A stretch of DNA of 64,000 bases from contig NZ_CP029192.1 in NCBI RefSeq assembly GCF_008642315.1, positions 6,448,001-6,512,000 of the forward strand, in the 5' to 3' direction. The stretch's first letter is position 1, and each line of letters begins with the position of its first letter. Of the stretch, positions 51,768 to 59,495 are shown piece by piece. The stretch comes from Streptomyces venezuelae (GTDB lineage Bacteria > Actinomycetota > Actinomycetes > Streptomycetales > Streptomycetaceae). The notes under the pieces are model-generated. The model ran no database searches. It worked only from the letters and a program-made list of their open reading frames with translations, and was not told the origin of the DNA. A program made the position numbers and the translations under genes.

Positions 51768-52577
51768 GTGAAAAAGCTCTCCGCACGACGACGCCATCCG
51801 CTGGCGGCGGTCGTCGTCCTACTCCTCGCGCTGGCGGCCACCGGGGGGCTGTACGCCGCGTTCGCGCCGGCGGACAAGGCGCAGGCCGATGACACCGCCC
51901 AGTCCCTCGCCATCGACGAGGGCAAGAAGCTCTACGCCGTGGGCTGCTCCAGCTGCCACGGAACCGGCGGTCAGGGCTCCTCCGACGGTCCGAGCCTGGT
52001 GGGCGTGGGCGCCGCCGCTGTCGACTTCCAGGTCGGCACCGGCCGTATGCCGCTCCAGCAGCCGGGTGCCCAGGCGCCCAAGAAGAAGGTCATCTACAAC
52101 CAGGCCCAGATCGACCAGCTGGCGGCGTACATCTCGTCGCTGGGTGCCGGTCCCTCGGTCCCGACCGAGAAGCAGTACAGCCCGGACGGGGCGGACATCG
52201 CCAAGGGTGGCGAGCTGTTCCGCACCAACTGCGCCCAGTGCCACAACTTCACCGGTGAAGGTGGCGCGCTGACGCACGGCAAGTTCGCGCCGTCGCTCGA
52301 AGGTGTCTCCCCGAAGCACATCTACGAGGCCATGCAGACCGGCCCGCAGAACATGCCGTCCTTCCCCGACACGACGATGCCGGAGAAGAACAAGAAGGAC
52401 ATCATCGCGTACCTCGACGCGGTCAACGGTGAGAAGACCGAGAGCCCTGGCGGTCTCAAGCTGGGTGGTCTGGGTCCGGTCAGTGAAGGCCTCTTCGGCT
52501 GGATCTTCGGTCTCGGCTCGCTGATCGCGGTCGCCGTGTGGGTCGCCGCTCGGACCGCAAAGGCCAAGAAGTCATGA
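51768..52577 (+). CDS. qcrC: diheme cytochrome c of the bcc complex
   Basis: A 269-residue protein. A signal-anchor follows the basic N-terminus (KKLSARRRHP), then two cytochrome c domains with heme motifs CSSCH and CAQCH, and a C-terminal membrane helix (WIFGLGSLIAVAVWVA). The actinobacterial bcc complex uses this diheme subunit in place of a soluble cytochrome c to pass electrons to the aa3 oxidase. The GTG lies 76 bases after ctaE. It overlaps qcrA by ATGA. Confidence 0.96.
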   Translation: MKKLSARRRHPLAAVVVLLLALAATGGLYAAFAPADKAQADDTAQSLAIDEGKKLYAVGCSSCHGTGGQGSSDGPSLVGVGAAAVDFQVGTGRMPLQQPGAQAPKKKVIYNQAQIDQLAAYISSLGAGPSVPTEKQYSPDGADIAKGGELFRTNCAQCHNFTGEGGALTHGKFAPSLEGVSPKHIYEAMQTGPQNMPSFPDTTMPEKNKKDIIAYLDAVNGEKTESPGGLKLGGLGPVSEGLFGWIFGLGSLIAVAVWVAARTAKAKKS

Positions 52578-53629
52578 GTAGCCAAGAGATTCCAGAAGAG
52601 AACCTGCCCAGCAAGCAGGAGACCGAGCACGGCTCGGTGGCGACCACGGAAGAGAACCCGTTCGCCGACCCGGGGCTGCCGCCCCACGAGCACCGCGTCC
52701 AGGACATCGACGAGCGGGCCGCCAGGCGGTCCGAGCGTGCCGTGGCGTTCCTGTTCACGCTGTCGATGATCGCGACGGTCGGCTTCATCGCCTCGTACGT
52801 GGCGATCCCCGCCGACAAGAGCGTGTTCATCTGGCCGATCGGTCACATCAGCGGCCTCAACTTCGCCCTGGGCACCACCCTCGGCGTGGCGCTGTTCTGC
52901 ATCGGCGCGGGCGCGGTCCACTGGGCCCGCACCCTGATGTCCGACGTGGAGATGACCGACGAGCGGCACCCGATCGCGGCCGAGCCCGAGGTCCGCGCCA
53001 AGGTCATGGCGGACTTCAAGCAGGGTGCCGAGGAGTCGGGCTTCGGTCGGCGCAAGCTGATCCGGAACACGATGTTCGGCGCGCTGGCCCTGGTCCCGCT
53101 CTCCGGCGTCGTCCTGCTGCGCGACCTCGGGCCGCTGCCCGAGGACAAGCTCCGGCACACCAAGTGGGCCAAGGGCAAGATGCTCGTGAACATGAACACC
53201 CACGAGCCGCTGCGGCCCGCGGACGTGGCGGTCGGTTCGCTGACCTTCGCCATGCCCGAGGGCATGTCCGAGCACGACCACGACTTCCAGACCCAGATCG
53301 CCAAGGCCGCCCTGATGATCGTCCGGATCCAGCCGGAGAACATCAAGGACAAGCGCGAGCTGGAGTGGTCGCACGAGGGCATCGTGGCGTACTCCAAGAT
53401 CTGCACCCACGTGGGCTGCCCGATCTCCCTGTACGAGCAGCAGACGCACCACGTCCTCTGCCCGTGCCACCAGTCCACCTTCGATCTCTCCGACGGTGCC
53501 CGAGTGATCTTCGGCCCGGCCGGCCACGCCCTGCCGCAGCTGCGCATCGGCGTGAACGAAAAGGGCTACCTCGAGGCGCTCGGCGACTTCGATGAGCCCG
53601 TCGGTCCTGCCTTCTGGGAGCGCGGATGA
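52574..53629 (+). CDS. qcrA: ubiquinol-cytochrome c reductase Rieske iron-sulfur subunit
   Basis: A 351-residue protein with an acidic N-terminus, three membrane helices (about 55-75, 90-112 and 175-195) as in other actinobacteria, and a C-terminal Rieske domain with CTHVGC and CPCHQS (two Cys and two His for the [2Fe-2S] cluster). It takes the first electron from menaquinol. It starts in the ATGA overlap with qcrC and ends in the ATGA overlap with qcrB. Confidence 0.96.
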   Translation: MSSQEIPEENLPSKQETEHGSVATTEENPFADPGLPPHEHRVQDIDERAARRSERAVAFLFTLSMIATVGFIASYVAIPADKSVFIWPIGHISGLNFALGTTLGVALFCIGAGAVHWARTLMSDVEMTDERHPIAAEPEVRAKVMADFKQGAEESGFGRRKLIRNTMFGALALVPLSGVVLLRDLGPLPEDKLRHTKWAKGKMLVNMNTHEPLRPADVAVGSLTFAMPEGMSEHDHDFQTQIAKAALMIVRIQPENIKDKRELEWSHEGIVAYSKICTHVGCPISLYEQQTHHVLCPCHQSTFDLSDGARVIFGPAGHALPQLRIGVNEKGYLEALGDFDEPVGPAFWERG

Positions 53630-55266
53630 GCACCACCACGACAGCATCGAACGACAACCGCCAGAAGGCGCCCGCCGGTGAGCGGGTAGCGGACTGGGCC
53701 GACGGCCGGCTGGGGATCTACTCCCTCGCCAAGGCCAACATGCGCAAGATCTTCCCGGACCACTGGTCCTTCATGCTCGGTGAGATCTGCCTGTACAGCT
53801 TCATCATCATCATCCTCACGGGTGTGTACCTGACGCTGTTCTTCCACCCGTCGATGAACGAGGTGGAGTACCACGGCAGCTACGTCCCCATGCAGGGACA
53901 GTTGATGTCGGAGGCGTTCAACTCGACCATGCACATCTCCTTCGATGTGCGCGGTGGTCTGCTGATCCGGCAGATCCACCACTGGGCGGCGCTGATCTTC
54001 CTCGCCGGCATGTTCGTGCACATGATGCGCGTGTTCTTCACGGGTGCGTTCCGCAAGCCCCGTGAGGTCAACTGGGTCTTCGGCTTCCTGTTGTTCGTCC
54101 TCGGCATGTTCACCGGCTTCACCGGTTACTCGCTCCCGGACGACCTGCTCTCAGGCACCGGTGTCCGCTTCATGCAGGGCGCCATCCTGTCGATGCCGAT
54201 CGTCGGCACGTACATGTCGATGTTCCTGTTCGGCGGCGAGTTCCCCGGCGGCGACTTCGTGGCCCGGTTCTACTCGGTCCACATCCTGCTGCTGCCGGGC
54301 ATCATGCTCGGCCTCGTGGTGGCGCACCTGATCCTGGTCTTCTACCACAAGCACACGCAGTTCGCGGGCCCCGGCAAGAGCAACAAGAACGTCGTCGGCA
54401 TGCCGCTGCTGCCGGTCTACATGGCCAAGGCCGGAGGCTTCTTCTTCCTGGTCTTCGGTGTCATCGCGGTCATCGCGGCGATCGCCTCGATCAACCCGAT
54501 CTGGGCCATCGGCCCGTACCGGCCGGACCAGGTGTCCACGGGCGCCCAGCCCGACTGGTACATGGGCTTCGCCGAGGGTCTGATCCGTGTGATGCCGGGC
54601 TGGGAGATCAACCTCTGGGGCCACACGCTCGCCCTGGGCGTGTTCATCCCGCTGGTCGTGGTCTTCCCGCTGGTCCTCGTGGCCATCGCGGTCTACCCGT
54701 TCATCGAGTCCTGGGTCACCGGCGACAAGCGTGAGCACCACATCCTGGACCGCCCGCGCAACGCCCCGACCCGTACGGCCTTCGGTGTCGCCTGGATCAC
54801 CGCGTACATGGTCATGCTGGTCGGTGGTGGCAACGACCTGTGGGCCACGCACTTCCACCTGTCGCTGAACGCGATCACCTGGTTCGTCCGGGTCGCCTTC
54901 TTCGCCGGACCGGTCATCGCCTTCATCGTGACCAAGCGGATCTGCCTGGGTCTGCAGCGGCGCGACAAGGACAAGGTGCTGCACGGCCGCGAGTCGGGTC
55001 TCATCAAGCGGCTGCCGCACGGTGAGTTCATCGAGGTCCACGAGCCGCTCAGCAAGGAGCAGCTGCACACGCTCACCGCGCACGAGCAGTACAAGCCGGT
55101 CGAGCTCGGCCCGACGGTCGACGAGAACGGTGTCGAGCGCAAGCTGTCCGGTCCGCAGAAGCTCCGGGCGAAGCTCTCCAAGGGCTACTACGGGGACGAG
55201 GGTCAGATCCCCAAGCCCACCGCCGACGAGTACAAGGAGATCACGAGCGGCCACGGCCACCACTGA
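53626..55266 (+). CDS. qcrB: cytochrome b subunit of the bcc complex
   Basis: A 546-residue, 8-helix membrane protein. Heme b ligands are in IHHWAALIFLAGMFVHMMR and the fourth-helix segment with VHILLLPG...VVAHLILVF. PDWYMGF is the actinobacterial form of the PEWY quinol-site motif. A charged C-terminal extension of about 120 residues follows the last helix. It oxidises menaquinol. It is the last gene of the qcrCAB operon and is followed by a hairpin with a T-run. Confidence 0.96.
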   Translation: MSTTTTASNDNRQKAPAGERVADWADGRLGIYSLAKANMRKIFPDHWSFMLGEICLYSFIIIILTGVYLTLFFHPSMNEVEYHGSYVPMQGQLMSEAFNSTMHISFDVRGGLLIRQIHHWAALIFLAGMFVHMMRVFFTGAFRKPREVNWVFGFLLFVLGMFTGFTGYSLPDDLLSGTGVRFMQGAILSMPIVGTYMSMFLFGGEFPGGDFVARFYSVHILLLPGIMLGLVVAHLILVFYHKHTQFAGPGKSNKNVVGMPLLPVYMAKAGGFFFLVFGVIAVIAAIASINPIWAIGPYRPDQVSTGAQPDWYMGFAEGLIRVMPGWEINLWGHTLALGVFIPLVVVFPLVLVAIAVYPFIESWVTGDKREHHILDRPRNAPTRTAFGVAWITAYMVMLVGGGNDLWATHFHLSLNAITWFVRVAFFAGPVIAFIVTKRICLGLQRRDKDKVLHGRESGLIKRLPHGEFIEVHEPLSKEQLHTLTAHEQYKPVELGPTVDENGVERKLSGPQKLRAKLSKGYYGDEGQIPKPTADEYKEITSGHGHH

Positions 55267-55272
55267 TCAACC

Positions 55273-55350
55273 GAAGCTCTGAAGCTCTGAAGTTCTGACC
55301 ACACGGTCGCCACGGCAGGAGCCCCGTCCATTGCATGGACGGGGCTCTTT
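55273..55350 (+). terminator. terminator after qcrB, preceded by an 8-bp triplet repeat
   Basis: A 13-bp perfect stem (arms 55319-55331 and 55335-55347) with a 3-base loop is followed by TTT, the only intrinsic terminator with a clear T-run seen here. Before it, three tandem copies of GAAG(C/T)TCT occupy 55273-55296. Confidence 0.85.
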
Positions 55351-55368
55351 GCCGTCCCGCGGGCTGGA

Positions 55369-55399
55369 TAGGGTGGTCCCACCCCAAAAGGTTGGGGTG
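55369..55399 (+). promoter_or_regulatory. trpD promoter and 5'-end hairpin
   Basis: A TAGGGT -10 box (55369-55374) is followed 5 bases later by CACCCCAA-AAGG-TTGGGGTG (55380-55399), a perfect 8-bp stem placed at the expected 5' end of the mRNA. It may protect the transcript or be a regulator site. No Trp-rich leader peptide is visible. Confidence 0.5.
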
Positions 55400-55432
55400 T
55401 TCTCGCAGACACAGACGAAACCAGGAGCGGCC

Positions 55433-56497
55433 ATGAGCGCTGTGACCCCCGCAGGAGGCGACACCGCGGCGGACCGTTCCTGGCCCGACGTACTGAACGG
55501 CCTGCTCGACGGGCGCGACCAGAGCGCCGACGACACGGCGTGGGCCATGGACCGCATCATGCGCGGCGAGGCCACCGACGCCCAGATCGCTGGGTTCGTG
55601 GTCGCCCTGCGCGCCAAGGGCGAGACCGTCGAGGAGATCTCCGGTCTGGTACGCGCCATGTACGCGCACGCCAACGTGATCGACGTGCCGGGCCCGAGCG
55701 TCGACATCGTCGGCACCGGCGGCGACGGCGCCAAGACCGTCAACATCTCGACCATGTCCGCGATCGTCGTCGCGGGCACCGGCGCGAAGGTCGTCAAGCA
55801 CGGCAACCGCGCCGCCTCCAGCGCGTCCGGCGCCTCCGACGTACTGGAGAAGCTCGGCGTCAATCTGGACCTCACCCCCCAGCGGGTGGTCGAGGTCGCC
55901 GAGGAGGCGGGCATCACCTTCTGCTTCGCCGTGAAGTTCCACCCCGCGCTGCGCCACGCGGGCGGCGCCCGCAGCCAGCTCGGCATCCGCACCGTCTTCA
56001 ACCTCCTCGGCCCGCTCACCAACCCGGCGAAGGTGCGCGCCCAGGCGGTCGGTGTCGCCGACCCGCGGATGGCGCCCATCGTGGCCGGGGTCTTCGCCGA
56101 GCGCGGCCACTCGTCCCTCGTCTTCCGCGGCGACGACGGGCTCGACGAGCTGACGACGACCGCGACCTCCCGGATCTGGGCGGTGCGGGACGGCGCCGTG
56201 CGCGAGGAGGCGTTCGACCCGCGGGACGTCGGGATCGACCTGGTGCCCGTCGAGGCGCTGCGGGGCGCCGACGCCTCGTACAACGCGGAAGTCGCGCTGC
56301 GGCTGCTCGACGGCGAGACCGGGCCTGTGCGGGACGCGGTGCTGCTGAACTCGGCGGCGGCGCTGGTCGCCCTCGCACCCACCGATCAGCCCCTCGTGGA
56401 GCAGATCGGCGCCGGCATGGCGAAGGCGGCGCAGGCGATCGACTCGGGAGCCGCGAAGCGGGCCCTGGAGCGGTGGGTGGCGGCCAGCAACCGCTGA
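55433..56497 (+). CDS. trpD: anthranilate phosphoribosyltransferase
   Basis: A 354-residue enzyme. [15 protein letters not shown] is the PRPP-binding motif and KHGNRAASS the second conserved motif; [10 protein letters not shown] follows. It joins anthranilate to PRPP in tryptophan synthesis. The ATG at 55433 has AGGAG 5 bases upstream; the frame to 55331 runs through the terminator of the respiratory operon. It stands alone, away from other trp genes, which is usual in Streptomyces. Confidence 0.95.
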   Translation: MSAVTPAGGDTAADRSWPDVLNGLLDGRDQSADDTAWAMDRIMRGEATDAQIAGFVVALRAKGETVEEISGLVRAMYAHANVIDVPGPSVDIVGTGGDGAKTVNISTMSAIVVAGTGAKVVKHGNRAASSASGASDVLEKLGVNLDLTPQRVVEVAEEAGITFCFAVKFHPALRHAGGARSQLGIRTVFNLLGPLTNPAKVRAQAVGVADPRMAPIVAGVFAERGHSSLVFRGDDGLDELTTTATSRIWAVRDGAVREEAFDPRDVGIDLVPVEALRGADASYNAEVALRLLDGETGPVRDAVLLNSAAALVALAPTDQPLVEQIGAGMAKAAQAIDSGAAKRALERWVAASNR

Positions 56498-56524
56498 ACC
56501 CCTCCGTGCGGGTCCTCGAATGTG

Positions 56525-56563
56525 ACGCAAGGCGCAGTCCGGATTCTGGACTGCGTCTTGCGT
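56525..56563 (+). terminator. terminator after trpD
   Basis: A 16-bp stem with one G-U pair and a 7-base loop (arms 56525-56540 and 56548-56563). The last arm includes TTGCGT, which may double as the -35 box of the riboswitch promoter. Confidence 0.75.
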
Positions 56564-56585
56564 GTCGATGATCTTATGGCAGGAT
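56558..56585 (+). promoter_or_regulatory. candidate promoter of the riboswitch transcript
   Basis: TTGCGT (56558-56563) and CAGGAT (56580-56585) are 16 bases apart and would place the transcription start about base 56592, directly before the aptamer. Confidence 0.4.
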
Positions 56586-56591
56586 GCTGAA

Positions 56592-56705
56592 CAGGTCATG
56601 AGTGACAGCGACTACGGCCCCGGCCCGCTGTCCGGCAACCCTCCGTCCGTGGCGGGGTGCCCCGGGTGAAGACCAGGTCGTACGCAGCAAGGCGTATGGC
56701 AAGCG
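56592..56705 (+). promoter_or_regulatory. SAM-IV-type riboswitch aptamer
   Basis: GGTC (56594-56597) pairs with GACC (56671-56674) as P1. GACAGCG (56604-56610) pairs with CGCTGTC (56626-56632) as P2. CCGGCAACCCTCC and GGGGTGCCCCGGGTGA are core elements of the SAM-I/SAM-IV superfamily, with the order and 3' hairpin (56680-56698) of SAM-IV, which is known from actinobacteria. It should sense S-adenosylmethionine and reduce expression of the downstream aminotransferase gene when SAM is plentiful. Confidence 0.82.
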
Positions 56706-56706
56706 C

Positions 56707-56745
56707 GGACCCCTGGACATCGGTGAATGTCCGCCCCTGGGGTCC
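56707..56745 (+). promoter_or_regulatory. possible expression-platform hairpin
   Basis: GGACCCC pairs with GGGGTCC (56707-56713 and 56739-56745) around an inner stem GGACAT-ATGTCC. It follows the SAM-IV-like aptamer and could be an attenuator, although how it is coupled to ligand binding is not evident. About 145 bases of leader remain before the start codon. Confidence 0.4.
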
Positions 56746-56890
56746 TGGTCCTCAAGGGAGCAGTCTCGTGAGCAAGCGAATGTGACAGGGCTTCGACGCC
56801 CCGCCTCCGCACACCCTTTTTCACCTTTGTCCCGCGCCGTCGACACCACTCCGGCGCGGTGAATTCGCCTGCCTCTCACGGGAGTTCGCC

Positions 56891-58303
56891 ATGTCTGTTT
56901 CCGCCGTTGCCACCGACTCGTCCGTCTGTGCCCCGCTCGCCGTCCTCGGCCGTGACGTCACCGTCCCGCTGGTCACCGGCGGGGAGGTGAGCTACGCGGC
57001 GCTCGACTACGCGGCGAGCGCGCCGGCGCTGCAGCGCGTCTGGGACGACGTGGCCGCGTACGCCCCGTACTACGGCAGCGTGCACCGCGGCGCCGGGTAC
57101 CTCTCGCAGTTGTCGACCGACCTCTTCGAGAACTCCCGCACGACCGTCGCGGAGTTCCTCGGCTGCCGCGAGGGCGACCAGGTCGTCTTCACCCGCTCCA
57201 CCACCGACTCGCTGAACCTGCTCGCCGCCGCCCTGCCCGCGGACTGCCAGGTCTTCGTCTTCGAGACCGAGCACCACGCCTCGCTGCTGCCGTGGCGGGA
57301 CGCCCGCGTCACCTACCTCAACGCGCCGCGCACCCCCGACGAGGCCGTCCACACCCTGGAGCGCGCCCTCGCCGACCGCGACCCTTCCCCGAGCTCTCAG
57401 CTTCGTTCGAGCAGGGGAGGCCCCAATGGCCCCGCCCTCGTCTGCGTCACCGGCGCCTCCAACGTCACCGGTGAACTCTGGCCGGTGCGCGAGCTGGCGG
57501 CGGCCGCTCACGCGCACGGTGCCCGCATCGTGCTCGACGCCGCCCAGCTCGCGCCCCACCACCCCGTCTCGATCGCCGAGCTGGACGTCGACTGGGTCGC
57601 TTTCTCCGGGCACAAGCTGTACGCGCCCTTCGGCTCCGGTGTCCTCGCGGGCCGCTCCGACTGGCTGCGCGACGCCGAGCCGTACCTCGCGGGCGGCGGC
57701 GCGTCGCGGAAGGTGGCGCGCCGTGCGGACGGCGGCGTGGACGTGGAGTGGCACGACACCGCCGCCCGCCACGAGGCAGGCTCCCCGAACGTCATCGGCG
57801 TCTACTCCATCGCCTCCGCCTGCAAGGCGCTCACCGACGCGGGCTTCGACGAGCTCGTCGCCCGCGAGCAGCACCTCATCCGGACGGTCCGCGAGGGCCT
57901 CGCCGAGGTGCCGCAGGTGCGGATCCTCTCCCTCTTCGGCGACGACGCGCCGCGCGTCGGCGTCATCTCCTTCGTCGTGGACGGCTGGAACAGCTCGCAC
58001 TTCGCCGCCGCGCTCTCCGCCGAGTACGGCATCGGCGTACGCGACGGCCTGTTCTGCGCCCACCCGCTCGTGCGCACCCTCCTCGGCAGCGAGCCCGACG
58101 AGCCCGGCGAGTGCGGCGCCCCCGAGGCCGCGCCCGGCGAGAAGTCGCTGAACGCGATCCGCGTCAGTTTCGGCGCGGGCACCCCCGACGAGCACGTCGA
58201 GCGCTTCGTGCGCGCCGTCAAGGAACTGGTCGCGGACGGCGCCCGGTGGAGCTACCGCACCGAGGACGGCCGGTGCGTGCCGGACACCGACGCCGCCGCC
58301 TGA
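56891..58303 (+). CDS. class-V aminotransferase (SufS-like), riboswitch-controlled
   Basis: A 470-residue PLP enzyme. The N-terminal YAALDYAASAPALQRVW, ETEHHASLLPW, LVCVTGASNVTGELWPV and the PLP lysine Lys242 in FSGHKLYAPFGSG are typical of class-V desulfurase/selenocysteine-lyase relatives; LFCAHPLVR carries a Cys at the position used by SufS. The real substrate is uncertain. Control by a SAM-IV-like riboswitch points to sulfur amino acid metabolism. GGGAG lies 6 bases before the ATG. A 16-codon low-homology insert at residues 165-180 looks like an inserted palindromic repeat. The last 52 bases overlap the convergent glycerate kinase gene. Confidence 0.86.
   Translation: MSVSAVATDSSVCAPLAVLGRDVTVPLVTGGEVSYAALDYAASAPALQRVWDDVAAYAPYYGSVHRGAGYLSQLSTDLFENSRTTVAEFLGCREGDQVVFTRSTTDSLNLLAAALPADCQVFVFETEHHASLLPWRDARVTYLNAPRTPDEAVHTLERALADRDPSPSSQLRSSRGGPNGPALVCVTGASNVTGELWPVRELAAAAHAHGARIVLDAAQLAPHHPVSIAELDVDWVAFSGHKLYAPFGSGVLAGRSDWLRDAEPYLAGGGASRKVARRADGGVDVEWHDTAARHEAGSPNVIGVYSIASACKALTDAGFDELVAREQHLIRTVREGLAEVPQVRILSLFGDDAPRVGVISFVVDGWNSSHFAAALSAEYGIGVRDGLFCAHPLVRTLLGSEPDEPGECGAPEAAPGEKSLNAIRVSFGAGTPDEHVERFVRAVKELVADGARWSYRTEDGRCVPDTDAAA
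57383..57430 (+). repeat. palindromic repeat inserted in frame in a coding sequence
   Basis: The 48 bases encode PSPSSQLRSSRGGPNG, a stretch without counterpart in the enzyme family. The DNA has the look of a dispersed Streptomyces palindrome: CCTTCCCCGAGCTCTCAGC on one side and TTCGAGCAGGGGAGGCC on the other, with a CTTCG loop-like centre. The length is a multiple of three, so the reading frame is kept. Confidence 0.6.
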
Positions 58304-59451
58304 CCTGGCAGGCGTGAGCCGAGCAGGATCATCCGCAGGGCCCGCTCCGTCGCGTCGGTGAGGAACTCGCCGCCCCTGCCGAGCGCCTCGGTCATCGACA
58401 TCGGGGCGGGCAGGATCGAACTGTAGGCGTCGACGCCGACGGAGCTCACGGCGTGCGCGCCGGCCCCGATCGTGCCCGCCAGCACCAGGACGGGGCGCCC
58501 GGAGAGCTTGGCGCGGCGGGCCACCTCGGCGGGGACCTTGCCGCGCGGCGTCTGGTGGTCGAGGGCGCCCTCCGCGGTGATGACGAGGTCGGCGCGGGCG
58601 AGCCGCGCGTCGAGGTCGAGCCGGTCGAGCAGGACGTCGAAGCGGGGGAGCAGGGCGGCGCCGAGGGCGGCGAGACCGGCGCCGAGACCGCCCGACGCGC
58701 CCGTGCCGGGTCCCTCGAAGAGGTCGGCGCGCACCCGGAGGTCCCTGGTGAGGAGGTGCGCCCAGTGTTCGAGGGCGGCCGCGAGCTGTTCGACCTGGGT
58801 GGGCGTCGCGCCCTTCTGCGGGCCGAAGACCCGGGCGACACCGCGTCCGCCGCACAGGACGTTGAAGGGGTTGCAGGCGACGCGGATCTCGGTGTCCGCG
58901 AGGCGTGGGTCGATGCCGCTCGCGTCGATGCGGCTCAGACGCGTCAACTCCCGCCCGCCGCGCGGCAGTTCCCAGCCGTCGAGATCCAGGAGCCGGGCGC
59001 CGAGGGCCTGCAGGGCGCCCGCGCCGCCGTCGGACGTGCCCGAGTCGCCGCAGCCGACGAGGATGCGGCGGGCGCCCGTGTCGAGCGCCGCGCGGATCAG
59101 CTCCCCGACGCCGTACGTCGTGGTGGCCCCCGGGTCGCGCAGATCGCGGGGGACCAGCGAGAGTCCGGCCACGGCCGCCATCTCGACGACCGCCGTGCCG
59201 TCGGGCAGCAGGGCGAAGTGGGTGCCGATGGGCTGGCCGACGGGGCCGGTCGCGGGCAGTGCGACGAGGCGGCCGCCGCTCGCCGAGGCCAGCGCGCGGG
59301 CCGTGCCCTCGCCGCCGTCCACGAGCGGGATCAGATCGGTCTCGGCGTGCGGGACGGCACGGCGTACCCCCGCGGCGATGGCCTCGGCCGCGGAGCTCGC
59401 GGACAGCGACTCCTTGAAGCCGCTGGGGGCGATGGCGAAACGGGTCAGCAC
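58252..59451 (-). CDS. glycerate kinase (GlxK/GarK family)
   Basis: A 399-residue kinase. IAPSGFKESLSASSAAEAI at the N-terminus, VGCGDSGTSDGGAGALQALG, CNPFNVLCG and VFGPQKGA, and ITAEGALDHQTPRGKVP are family motifs of glycerate 2-kinase class I. It phosphorylates glycerate in glyoxylate/serine-related carbon use. The GTG at 59451 has GGAG 6 bases upstream; the frame to 60282 lies in the neighbouring permease gene. It is 44 bases downstream of an SLC13-type permease on the same strand, which could import a carboxylate. Its last 52 bases overlap the aminotransferase gene. Confidence 0.9.
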   Translation of the reverse strand: MLTRFAIAPSGFKESLSASSAAEAIAAGVRRAVPHAETDLIPLVDGGEGTARALASASGGRLVALPATGPVGQPIGTHFALLPDGTAVVEMAAVAGLSLVPRDLRDPGATTTYGVGELIRAALDTGARRILVGCGDSGTSDGGAGALQALGARLLDLDGWELPRGGRELTRLSRIDASGIDPRLADTEIRVACNPFNVLCGGRGVARVFGPQKGATPTQVEQLAAALEHWAHLLTRDLRVRADLFEGPGTGASGGLGAGLAALGAALLPRFDVLLDRLDLDARLARADLVITAEGALDHQTPRGKVPAEVARRAKLSGRPVLVLAGTIGAGAHAVSSVGVDAYSSILPAPMSMTEALGRGGEFLTDATERALRMILLGSRLPGQAAASVSGTHRPSSVR

Positions 59452-59495
59452 GGTGGTCTCCAGGTGGACGCGAGGGATCAGCGGACCAAGGGGGT

